A DNA stretch of 12,155 nt, taken from CAZGLR01 sp964526635. Its GTDB lineage: Bacteria > Zixibacteria > MSB-5A5 > GN15 > JAAZOE01. This document shows, piece after piece, positions 5,688 to 12,155 of this stretch (positions within the stretch are counted from its first letter, which is position 1; every line of letters starts with the position of its first letter). The stretch is from the NCBI GenBank assembly GCA_964526635.1, contig CAZGLR010000102.1, forward strand, positions 1-12,155, given 5' to 3'. A program made the translations under genes and the position numbers. The notes under the pieces were generated by a model that had not been told where the DNA came from, searched no databases, and saw only the letters and a program-made list of their open reading frames with translations.

Positions 5688-8066
5688 TTACTCCCTGAGC
5701 TTTGCTCCGAATGTCTTTTCCAGATATTCAACAATCCGCACATGCACGGCATCGACCTCGCTGTCTTCAAGGGTCTTTTCACCGGACCGATATATAACAG
5801 AAAACGCCAGCGATTTATTGCCTTCCGGAATCTGGCCGCCCATAAATAAATCAAAAACAGCAACCGATTCGACTATCTCGCCCCCAATTTTTTCGATTGC
5901 CTCGATCATTTCGCCGGCCGGTACTGAAGTATCGACAATAGCGGCTATATCGCGGCTTGAGGCGGGGAATTTCGGCAATGGTTTAAACTGGCGGCGGTCA
6001 TAACGTGCCTTGAGAACCGCCTCTATTTCTATTTCAGCGGCAAAGCAGATCTGTTTGATATCGAATTTACGCGCAATTTTAGGATCGACAACACCCAGCG
6101 TCCCCACGTGAATATCGCCGCTGTAAATTGCATACGCCTGCCCCCCGGCATAGCCGGCTACAGCAGCAGGGGTTACCGTTACATCAGTAACCTTCAAGCC
6201 ACTCAACAGCCCACAGACAATACCCTTAATCTCGTAAAAATCGCTGTCTGAGGGTGGCTGTTGCCAGAAGGTTTCCGATGATTTCCCCGAAAGGACAAGG
6301 CCGCATACGGCCGGCTCGATATAGCCCGTCTTTGCCCGTAGATAGACCTTCCCGACTTCAAACAACTTAAAATCGACGTTGCGATGCCGAGTATTATTTC
6401 CCGCCGATACAATCAGCGAGTACAGCAGACGGGTTCGCATCACTCCGAAATCATCGGAGATCGAGTTGGTGATCTTAATCGGTTCGAGATCGGAATCGAT
6501 TTCGACCATGCGTGCCGGATGCGCCATACCGCTGCCAATCGACTCATCCAGCCCGAAGCCAGTCAGGATATCTCGGATACGGTCTTTGATGACATCGTGA
6601 TCATGGGTCGGGGTATACAAGGGTCCGCTGTTGGTGCGCGTAACCGGTATATTATCAAGCCCGAAGATACGCGCGATTTCCTCGATTAAATCGACTTCGC
6701 GTTCCAGATCAGGCCGCCAGGTCGGGGTTATGACCTCGATCGGATCGCCATCGGTGACATCCATGCCCAGGTTCTTGAGTGTATTGAAGATGAATTCACG
6801 CGGCACATCGATGCCCAGAAGCTGTGTCACTCGCTGATGCCGCAGTGAAATCCTGTTTCCGGAGATTATGCTGGGATAGGCATCGACCATCCCGGCAGCG
6901 ACTTTCCCCCCGGCCAACTCCGCCATCAAGAGAGCTGCGCGGTTGGAGGCGTAAATCACGGCATTGGGATCAACCCCGCGCTCGAAACGGTACGATGATT
7001 CGGAAGAAAGCCCCAGTTCATTGCGTGATTTACGAATGACCGATGGATCAAAATAGGCCGCCTCGAGCAAAACTGTGGTCGTATCCTCTTCAACCTCCGA
7101 TTCCAGGCCGCCCATGACACCGCCGGCCGCGACCCCTCGGGCGCCATTGGTAATCATCAGGACATTGCGAGACAACGTATGTTCATTACCATCGAGTGTC
7201 GTAAATTTTTCGCCGTCGTTTGCCCGGCGCACCACTACTTCTTTGGACCCGAAACGATCATAATCAAACGCGTGCAGCGGCTGATTGGTTTCCAGCATGA
7301 CATAATTGGTGATATCGACGACATTGTTGACCGGCCGGATACCGCAATCGAGCAGACGCTTCTGTATCCATTGCGGCGATGGTCCGATCTTGATATTTTC
7401 AATAATCCGCGCCGCATATCGCGGGCAGGCCCGGGGATCCTCGATCCTGACTGATATGAAATCTGATGCTCTGGCTGTCGATTCCGTCACAGCAACTGCG
7501 GGCATGTCATACGTCCGACCATCGAGCACGGCCAGTTCCCGGGCAATACCATGGGCGCTCAGGCAATCGGGACGGTTCGGAGTGATTTCAAAATCAAAGA
7601 CCGGATCGCCGAGTTCAAGATAATCATAGAGGGCCGCGCCAACCGGGGCATTTTCAGGCAGTATCATAATACCCGAGTGATCATCGCCCAGCCCGAGTTC
7701 ATCCTCGGCGCAGATCATTCCTGATGAGGCTACGCCCCTGATCTTCGTGGCTTTGATCTTGAATTCGCCCTGGAGACTGGCGCCCGGCAGAGCCAGCGCC
7801 ACCCGCTGTCCGGCGGCGCAATTCGGCGCTCCGCAGACGATCTGATGCGTGGTCTTGCCGTCGGATACCTGCGTTACTGTCAGCTTGTCAGCATCGGGAT
7901 GCTTTTCCGCCGCTATAATCTCGGCCACGACTATGTTTGCAAAATGATCAGGATTGAGATAATGCGGATCCCCCGCCGAACCCGATGCCGTCAATTTAAC
8001 CGACATCTCTTCCGGCGTCCAACTCACCCCCGATAATTCTTTGAGCCAGCTACAAGGTAGTTTCAT
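5688..8066 (-). CDS. pheT: Phenylalanyl-tRNA synthetase beta subunit
   Basis: PheT is the beta chain of the cytosolic alpha2-beta2 PheRS, which charges tRNA-Phe; this chain binds tRNA and edits mischarged Tyr-tRNA-Phe. The 792-residue length is typical. Domains visible in order are a short N-terminal region, the EMAP-like tRNA-binding domain at about 40-150 (HPDADKL at 56-62), the B3/B4 editing domain at about 205-385 (including RPVNNVVDITNYVM), B5 at about 403-475 (ITPTWRPDLEREVDLIEEIAR), a catalytic-like core at about 480-690, and the C-terminal anticodon-binding FDX-ACB domain at about 697-790 (FPASSRDIA). The ATG at 8066 follows the pheS stop by three bases with no clear Shine-Dalgarno sequence, so translation is probably coupled to pheS, matching the 1:1 subunit ratio. 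Its stop overlaps or adjoins the start of the coiled-coil gene. Confidence 0.98.
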   Translation of the reverse strand: MKLPCSWLKELSGVSWTPEEMSVKLTASGSAGDPHYLNPDHFANIVVAEIIAAEKHPDADKLTVTQVSDGKTTHQIVCGAPNCAAGQRVALALPGASLQGEFKIKATKIRGVASSGMICAEDELGLGDDHSGIMILPENAPVGAALYDYLELGDPVFDFEITPNRPDCLSAHGIARELAVLDGRTYDMPAVAVTESTARASDFISVRIEDPRACPRYAARIIENIKIGPSPQWIQKRLLDCGIRPVNNVVDITNYVMLETNQPLHAFDYDRFGSKEVVVRRANDGEKFTTLDGNEHTLSRNVLMITNGARGVAAGGVMGGLESEVEEDTTTVLLEAAYFDPSVIRKSRNELGLSSESSYRFERGVDPNAVIYASNRAALLMAELAGGKVAAGMVDAYPSIISGNRISLRHQRVTQLLGIDVPREFIFNTLKNLGMDVTDGDPIEVITPTWRPDLEREVDLIEEIARIFGLDNIPVTRTNSGPLYTPTHDHDVIKDRIRDILTGFGLDESIGSGMAHPARMVEIDSDLEPIKITNSISDDFGVMRTRLLYSLIVSAGNNTRHRNVDFKLFEVGKVYLRAKTGYIEPAVCGLVLSGKSSETFWQQPPSDSDFYEIKGIVCGLLSGLKVTDVTVTPAAVAGYAGGQAYAIYSGDIHVGTLGVVDPKIARKFDIKQICFAAEIEIEAVLKARYDRRQFKPLPKFPASSRDIAAIVDTSVPAGEMIEAIEKIGGEIVESVAVFDLFMGGQIPEGNKSLAFSVIYRSGEKTLEDSEVDAVHVRIVEYLEKTFGAKLRE

Positions 8067-8069
8067 GAT

Positions 8070-9086
8070 TTACCGGAATTGTCTGATGAATCGAATATCG
8101 TTATCGTATAGCAACCGTATATCGTTGAACTGATACTTCAGCATGGCGATGCGTTCGACCCCGATGCCGAAAGCATACCCGGTGTATTGCTCGGGATCAT
8201 ACCCGACCGAACGGAAGACGTTCGGATCAATCATGCCACAGCCCAGGATTTCCAGCCAGCCTTCGTACTTACACACCTGGCACCCCTTGCCGCCGCAGAG
8301 GAAGCAATTGACATCGACTTCGGCCGACGGTTCCGTGAAGGGAAAGAAACTGGTGCGGTACCGGAGTTTGAGCCCCTCGCCGAAAAATTCATAGGCAAAA
8401 GCTTCAAGGACGCCCTTGAGGTCAGCCAGGGTTACCCGCTCGTCAACATAGAAGCCATCGATCTGATGGAACATACAGTAGGAACGGGCGCTTACCGCTT
8501 CGTTGCGAAAAACGCGGCCGGGCGCCAGTATCTTAAACGGCGGCTTCCGTTTTTCCAACTCGCGGACTTGAATGGGTGTGGTGTGGGTCCGCAGGAGCAT
8601 ACCGCCTTCGACGAAAAACGTATCCTGTTCGTCGCGGGCCGGATGATCCGGCGGAAAATTCAGCGCCTCGAAGTTGTAAAAATCGGATTCGATATCGGGG
8701 CCGTCGGCAATATCAAATCCCATCCGCAGGAAAATATCCTGCATTTCGTCCATAACCATAGTGACGAGATGACGGTGACCATGATGGTAAGGGCGTCCCG
8801 GGAGGGTATGATCCAAATCCCCGGCCAGACCGCCCGCGGCCAGCAAATTTTCCTGTTTATCCCTGATGAGATCTTCGAGCAGGCTTTTCAATTTATTGGC
8901 GATGCCGCCGATTTCGCGCTTCTGCTCAACTGAGAGGTCCTTCAGTCCTTTAAGAACCGAGGTTAGGTCACCTTTTTTGCCCAGGTAACGGACACGCAGT
9001 GCATCCAGCACGTTCGCGCTGTCGGCTCCGGATATTTCTTTCCGGGCCGACTCTTCCATTTGCCGAAGTTGTTGCAGTATATCCAT
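8070..9086 (-). CDS. pheS: Phenylalanyl-tRNA synthetase alpha subunit
   Basis: PheS is the catalytic class II chain of PheRS. The 338-residue protein has an N-terminal coiled coil (about 1-90), HPARDEQDTFF (148-158), RTHTTPIQVRELE (166-178), motif 2 with GRVFRNE (190-196) and FHQIDGFYVDE (206-216), and motif 3 GYAFGIGVERIAML (303-316). Four cysteines, Cys261, Cys264, Cys269 and Cys272, form a CxxC-x4-CxxC cluster before WLEILGCGMIDP. Similar clusters occur in PheS of several phyla and may bind zinc. The motif 2 segment SARSYCMFHQ resembles the Bacteroidetes-type sequence more than the E. coli one (from memory). The ATG at 9086 lies seven bases after the rplT stop, with only a weak GAG-like Shine-Dalgarno sequence. 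Confidence 0.98.
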   Translation of the reverse strand: MDILQQLRQMEESARKEISGADSANVLDALRVRYLGKKGDLTSVLKGLKDLSVEQKREIGGIANKLKSLLEDLIRDKQENLLAAGGLAGDLDHTLPGRPYHHGHRHLVTMVMDEMQDIFLRMGFDIADGPDIESDFYNFEALNFPPDHPARDEQDTFFVEGGMLLRTHTTPIQVRELEKRKPPFKILAPGRVFRNEAVSARSYCMFHQIDGFYVDERVTLADLKGVLEAFAYEFFGEGLKLRYRTSFFPFTEPSAEVDVNCFLCGGKGCQVCKYEGWLEILGCGMIDPNVFRSVGYDPEQYTGYAFGIGVERIAMLKYQFNDIRLLYDNDIRFIRQFR

Positions 9087-9093
9087 GGACTCG

Positions 9094-9441
9094 TCAGGAG
9101 CGCGCCATCTCTACCAGCCGCTCAAAGGTAGCAGCATCGCGAGCGGCAATATCGGCCAGGGTCTTGCGATCAAGATTGATGCCGGATTGCTTGAGGCCAT
9201 GCATAAACGACGAATAGTTCATATCATGCATCTTGGTAGCAGCAGAAATCCGGGTAATCCAAAGGCGACGGAAATCGCGCTTTTTTTGACGACGGTCCCG
9301 GTAGGCGTAGCGCAGGGAACGATGGACGCTTTCGATGGCTGTCCGGTACAACCGGCTGCGGGCGCCATAGTATCCCCGGGCCCGTTTGAGAACCTTTTTA
9401 TGGCGAGCCTTGGCGGCAACATTGTTCATTGCTCGTGGCAT
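9094..9441 (-). CDS. rplT: 50S ribosomal protein L20
   Basis: L20 binds 23S rRNA early in assembly of the large subunit and represses its own operon in several bacteria. The 115-residue basic protein matches the family: an N-terminal extended helix with RARGYYGARSRLYRTA, then YAYRDRRQKKRDFRRLWITRI, and the C-terminal domain with MNYSSFMHGLKQSGINLDRKTLADIA. The start at 9441 is supported by AAGGAG eight bases upstream. The gene follows rpmI by 42 bases, and the infC-rpmI-rplT order is standard. I saw no clear L20-binding pseudoknot leader in the short gaps here; any such element could lie upstream of thrS, outside the window. Confidence 0.98.
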   Translation of the reverse strand: MPRAMNNVAAKARHKKVLKRARGYYGARSRLYRTAIESVHRSLRYAYRDRRQKKRDFRRLWITRISAATKMHDMNYSSFMHGLKQSGINLDRKTLADIAARDAATFERLVEMARS

Positions 9442-9483
9442 GATTCAAACTCCTTTTCGGTGTCGATGTCGGTCGAAGAGAGT

Positions 9484-9678
9484 CTAATACGGCAATAGCG
9501 TATTGATTTTGCGTTCATCGACTTTCTCGATAATCGTACCCTGTCTGAGGTGTCGTTTGCGTTTGGGCGACTTCTTGGTCAGAATATGACTCTTCAACGA
9601 TTTGAACCGTTTGAATTTGCCGCTGCCCAGGCGCTTTATCCGCTTGGCGGCCGATCGGTTCGACTTCATTTTTGGCAT
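9484..9678 (-). CDS. rpmI: 50S ribosomal protein L35
   Basis: L35 is a small basic protein of the large ribosomal subunit. The 64-residue sequence starts MPKMKSNRSAAKRIK and has the typical Lys/Arg-rich body (GKFKRFKSLKSHILTKKSPKRKRHLR) and length. The ATG at 9678 is the conventional start, with GGAG nine bases upstream. An in-frame TTG three codons earlier sits directly against that Shine-Dalgarno sequence and is rejected. It lies between infC and rplT with gaps of 27 and 42 bases. Confidence 0.97.
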   Translation of the reverse strand: MPKMKSNRSAAKRIKRLGSGKFKRFKSLKSHILTKKSPKRKRHLRQGTIIEKVDERKINTLLPY

Positions 9679-9705
9679 CTCATTCAACTCCGTGCACAGT
9701 GTTCG

Positions 9706-10362
9706 TTACTCGCTGCCTTCTTCGTCAGTCGCGTCGTCATCAGGTGATGCTGCTGACGACAGCTCTTCGTCTTGTTTCTCGGCCCGCTGTTCCCGGCGCC
9801 GTCTTGACTTTTTCTGCGGCGCTTCCTCCTGCTGTGGCTTTTTGCCAGTGGTGGAAATCGGTGACAGCAGCATGGTCATGCTGTTGCCCTCCATCTTGGG
9901 AGGATTTTCAACCGTGGCAATCTCCGCCAGATCCTCCGCCATGCGATCAAGGATCTTGGCGCCGAATTCCTTATGTGCTTTTTCGCGCCCGCGAAAGAGG
10001 ACAAAGCACTTGACCTTGTTCCCCTGCAATAAAAATTCTTCAACGTGCTTTTTCTTAAACTGATAGTCGTGCTCCTCGATTTTCGGCCGGAAACGCATGC
10101 CTTTGATACCCATGGCATGCTGCTTCTTTTTCGAAACCGAGGCTTTCTTGGCCTGATCATATTTATATTTGCCGAAGTCCATGATACGGCAAACCGGTGG
10201 CCGCGAAGTCGGGGCCACCTCAACCAGGTCCAGCCCGGCCTCCCGGGCACGCTGCAATGCTTCCTTGGTCGGAATTATTCCAACCTGCTCACCATCCGGG
10301 CCAATCAGGCGAATCGGCGAAACCCGAATCATTTCATTGACCCGTGTAACGGGCTTCTTTAT
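9706..10362 (-). CDS. infC: Translation initiation factor IF-3, with ATA start codon
   Basis: IF3 binds the 30S subunit, prevents premature 50S joining and checks start codon choice. The first in-frame ATG, at 10332, would drop ten conserved N-terminal residues and has no Shine-Dalgarno sequence. Upstream in frame, an ATA at 10362-10360 begins KKPVTRVNEM, which fits the IF3 family start. GGAGGAGG ends four bases before the ATA. Rare start codons (AUU in E. coli) are characteristic of infC and allow autoregulation by IF3 itself. The ATA overlaps the thrS TAA stop as ATAA, implying coupled translation. The N-domain (about 7-80, with PPVCRIMDFGKY) and C-domain (about 86-170, with VENPPKMEGNSMTMLLSP) are complete. 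Residues about 171-218 form an extra charged tail, basic first and acidic at the end, making the 218-residue protein longer than the usual roughly 180. Confidence 0.95.
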   Translation of the reverse strand: MKKPVTRVNEMIRVSPIRLIGPDGEQVGIIPTKEALQRAREAGLDLVEVAPTSRPPVCRIMDFGKYKYDQAKKASVSKKKQHAMGIKGMRFRPKIEEHDYQFKKKHVEEFLLQGNKVKCFVLFRGREKAHKEFGAKILDRMAEDLAEIATVENPPKMEGNSMTMLLSPISTTGKKPQQEEAPQKKSRRRREQRAEKQDEELSSAASPDDDATDEEGSE

Positions 10363-12155
10363 GCTACCTCCTCCTTCTGACGTCCAAGCACCGGCTCATT
10401 AACCCGCCGCCGGATTTCATCGGTAATACCATCCAGCAACTCATCAGCCGACATCGCGCCGATGTCTCCCAGACCACGGCGCCGGACCGAAACAGTCTTG
10501 CTATCGACCTCACGGTCCCCGATTATAAGCATCAACGGTACTTTTTGCAATTCGGCTTCACGAATCTTATGGCCGATCTTCTCCGATCGTTCATCGAGTT
10601 CGACCCGCACACCGGCCTGCTTGAACTGGGTTTCAAGCCGCGAACCATACTCCAGCGCACGATCTGTTACCGGCAGAATACGGGCCTGAACAGGCGCCAG
10701 CCAGAGAGGAAAGTCTCCGGCATAATGTTCAATCAGTGTCCCGAAAAAACGCTCCAGCGAGCCCAGCAGGGCCCGATGTATCATATACGGCCGTTTGCGT
10801 TCGCCATCGGAATCAACATAGGTCAAATCGAAACGTTCCGGCTGAGTGAAATCAAACTGAATCGTCGAACATTGCCAGGAACGCCCCAGCGCATCTTTGA
10901 TGACGATATCGATCTTGGGACCGTAAAAGGCACCGGCGCCCTCGTCTACCTTAAAGTCTAATTTATGAAACTCCAGCGCTGTACGCAAACCATTCTGGGC
11001 CGCTTCCCAGTCTTTCTCGTCGCCAATCGCTTTCTCGGGGCGGGTCGAAAGGAAAATATCAAATTCTGAAAATCCGAATGACCGTAACACATGCAGACAA
11101 AAATCTATCAACCGAATCAATTCATCCTGCATCTTATCGGGCTGGACGAAAATATGTGCATCATCCTGGGTAAAGCCGCGGACACGCATCAGGCCATGGA
11201 GAACACCTGCCCGCTCATACCGGTACACTGTGCCTAACTCCGCCCAGCGCAGCGGCAGGTCCCGATACGAGTAGTGACGCGAGGCAAACATGGTGATATG
11301 GAACGGGCAGTTCATCGGTTTGAGCTGGTAGCTGCCTTTATCCACCTCGATCGGCCGGAACATGTCTTCGTGATAAAAATCAGTATGGCCGCTGCGATTC
11401 CATAAACCGAGATGAGCAATATGTGGTGAATAGACCAGATCATACCCGCCTTTGAGATGCTCCTGGCGCCAGAAATTTTCTATTTCATGGCGCATGATAG
11501 CGCCCTTGGGCAGCCACATGACCAGCCCCGGTCCGGTCTCTTCGGAAATTAAAAACAGCTCCATCTGCTTGCCAATTTTCCGATGATCCCGTTTCTCGGC
11601 CTCTTCCAGCTTATGCAGATACTCTTCAAGCATCTGCTTTTTGGGATAGGTAACCCCGTAAATACGCTGGAGCATTTTGTTGTTCTCATCGCCGCGCCAG
11701 TAAGCGCCCGATGATGAAATCAGCTTGAAGGCCTTGATGCGACCGGTTGAGGGCAGATGCGGGCCACGGCACAGGTCTTTGAAATCCGATTGCGTATAGA
11801 CCGAAATTTCTTCAGACTCGGGCATTTCCCGTATCAGTTCGGTCTTGTAAATCTCGCCCTCTTCCTCAAACTTTTTTATCGCCTGGTCACGATCGTAGAC
11901 ATGGCGGGCGAAGGTGGCATTTTCCTGAATAATCTCGGCCATCTTCTTTTCGATCTTTTCGAGGTCTTCGGGTGAAAACGGTTTCTCGACGTCGAAGTCG
12001 TAATAAAAGCCCTCATCAATCGGCGGTCCGATGGCCAGCCGGGCCTCGGGAAACACCTGTTTCACTGCCTGCGCCATGATATGCGCCGATGAATGCCAGA
12101 AGATCTCCCGGCCCTCGCGATCGTCCCAGGTCAGAATCCGAATAGCGCCATCGCT
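10359..12155 (-). CDS. thrS: Threonyl-tRNA synthetase, partial (N-terminus outside the window)
   Basis: ThrRS charges tRNA-Thr in the cytosol and edits mis-attached serine. The frame stays open to the window edge, giving 598 residues; by alignment of zinc ligands with the E. coli enzyme about 50 are missing. The visible part starts at the end of the TGS domain. The editing domain follows, with the HSSAH motif (visible residues 21-25) and CRGPH (129-133). The class II core then has motif 1 around GPGLVMWLPKGAIMRHEIE, motif 2 around RWAELGTVYRYE, and motif 3 around GSLERFFGTLIEHY. The three zinc ligands Cys283 (MNCPFH), His334 (DDAHIF) and His460 (MIHRA) have exactly the E. coli spacing. The C-terminal anticodon-binding domain (about 486-590) is complete. 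An apparent ATG at 12077 is internal, because the catalytic editing histidines lie before it. The stop overlaps the infC start. Confidence 0.98.
   Translation of the reverse strand, partial: SDGAIRILTWDDREGREIFWHSSAHIMAQAVKQVFPEARLAIGPPIDEGFYYDFDVEKPFSPEDLEKIEKKMAEIIQENATFARHVYDRDQAIKKFEEEGEIYKTELIREMPESEEISVYTQSDFKDLCRGPHLPSTGRIKAFKLISSSGAYWRGDENNKMLQRIYGVTYPKKQMLEEYLHKLEEAEKRDHRKIGKQMELFLISEETGPGLVMWLPKGAIMRHEIENFWRQEHLKGGYDLVYSPHIAHLGLWNRSGHTDFYHEDMFRPIEVDKGSYQLKPMNCPFHITMFASRHYSYRDLPLRWAELGTVYRYERAGVLHGLMRVRGFTQDDAHIFVQPDKMQDELIRLIDFCLHVLRSFGFSEFDIFLSTRPEKAIGDEKDWEAAQNGLRTALEFHKLDFKVDEGAGAFYGPKIDIVIKDALGRSWQCSTIQFDFTQPERFDLTYVDSDGERKRPYMIHRALLGSLERFFGTLIEHYAGDFPLWLAPVQARILPVTDRALEYGSRLETQFKQAGVRVELDERSEKIGHKIREAELQKVPLMLIIGDREVDSKTVSVRRRGLGDIGAMSADELLDGITDEIRRRVNEPVLGRQKEEVA
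10360..10378 (-). promoter_or_regulatory. infC ribosome binding site and ATAA stop/start overlap
   Basis: The minus strand reads AGAAGGAGGAGGTAGC then ATA. The two possible GGAGG registers lie seven and four bases before the ATA. The site is embedded in the last codons of thrS, whose TAA uses the last two bases of the ATA plus the next A. The strength of this site is what decides the ATA start over the ATG 30 bases downstream. Confidence 0.85.

Noticed and set aside
8187..8933. Plus-strand open frame of 248 codons
   Set aside because: It is antisense to pheS, which has all class II motifs. The frame is a shadow of the codon bias.
9442..9483. L20-binding autoregulatory leader
   Set aside because: The infC-rpmI and rpmI-rplT gaps are 27 and 42 bases and show no clear pseudoknot; infC overlaps thrS, leaving no leader there.
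10330..10332. ATG as the infC start
   Set aside because: There is no Shine-Dalgarno sequence, and ten conserved residues would be lost. ATA at 10362 fits both.
1..12155. Mobile element, CRISPR array, tRNA or rRNA genes
   Set aside because: I saw no transposase or integrase sequence, no regularly spaced repeats of CRISPR length, no terminal inverted repeats, and no cloverleaf or rRNA-like segment.

Overview
The window is a stretch of bacterial chromosome of roughly 50% GC. It carries a dense housekeeping gene cluster read entirely on the minus strand, so transcription runs from the right edge towards the left. In order of transcription the genes are thrS (5' end cut off by the window edge), infC, rpmI, rplT, pheS, pheT, a small ZapB-like coiled-coil gene, zapA, rny, a YmdB-type metallophosphoesterase gene and folD. 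A 349-base gap follows, then the first 424 codons of a secreted Ig-like repeat protein that runs off the left edge.

Right part (about 12155-8070): threonyl-tRNA synthetase, IF3, ribosomal proteins L35 and L20, and the alpha chain of phenylalanyl-tRNA synthetase; pheT follows. This is the widely conserved translation cluster. Its best detail is the infC start, which is not ATG. The conserved IF3 N-terminus and a strong Shine-Dalgarno sequence point to an ATA codon that overlaps the thrS stop in the tetranucleotide ATAA. IF3 also has an unusual charged C-terminal tail of about 48 residues.

Middle part (about 8066-4912): pheT ends in a TAATG junction with a 92-94 residue coiled-coil protein, followed by ZapA, both likely tied to the FtsZ ring. 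A weak terminator-like element and a good sigma70-type promoter (TTGACA, 18 bases, TATATT) lie between the coiled-coil gene and zapA. A second transcription unit therefore probably starts there.

Left part (about 4912-1622): RNase Y, the YmdB-like phosphoesterase and FolD are packed with gaps or overlaps of a few bases. The rny-ymdB pairing is also known from Firmicutes. The folD ribosome binding site sits inside the end of the phosphoesterase gene. A U-rich tract after folD is a weak candidate for the end of the operon.

The organism cannot be named with certainty. Strong Shine-Dalgarno sites, the gene order, the PheS motif 2 variant (Bacteroidetes-like, from memory) and the large secreted DQYGN-repeat protein suggest an FCB-group or neighbouring uncultured lineage such as Zixibacteria; this is inference. 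I found no mobile element, CRISPR array, rRNA or tRNA gene, and no clearly undescribed multigene system. The points worth checking are regulatory: the ATA start, the internal promoter, hairpins beside start sites, and the repeat protein.
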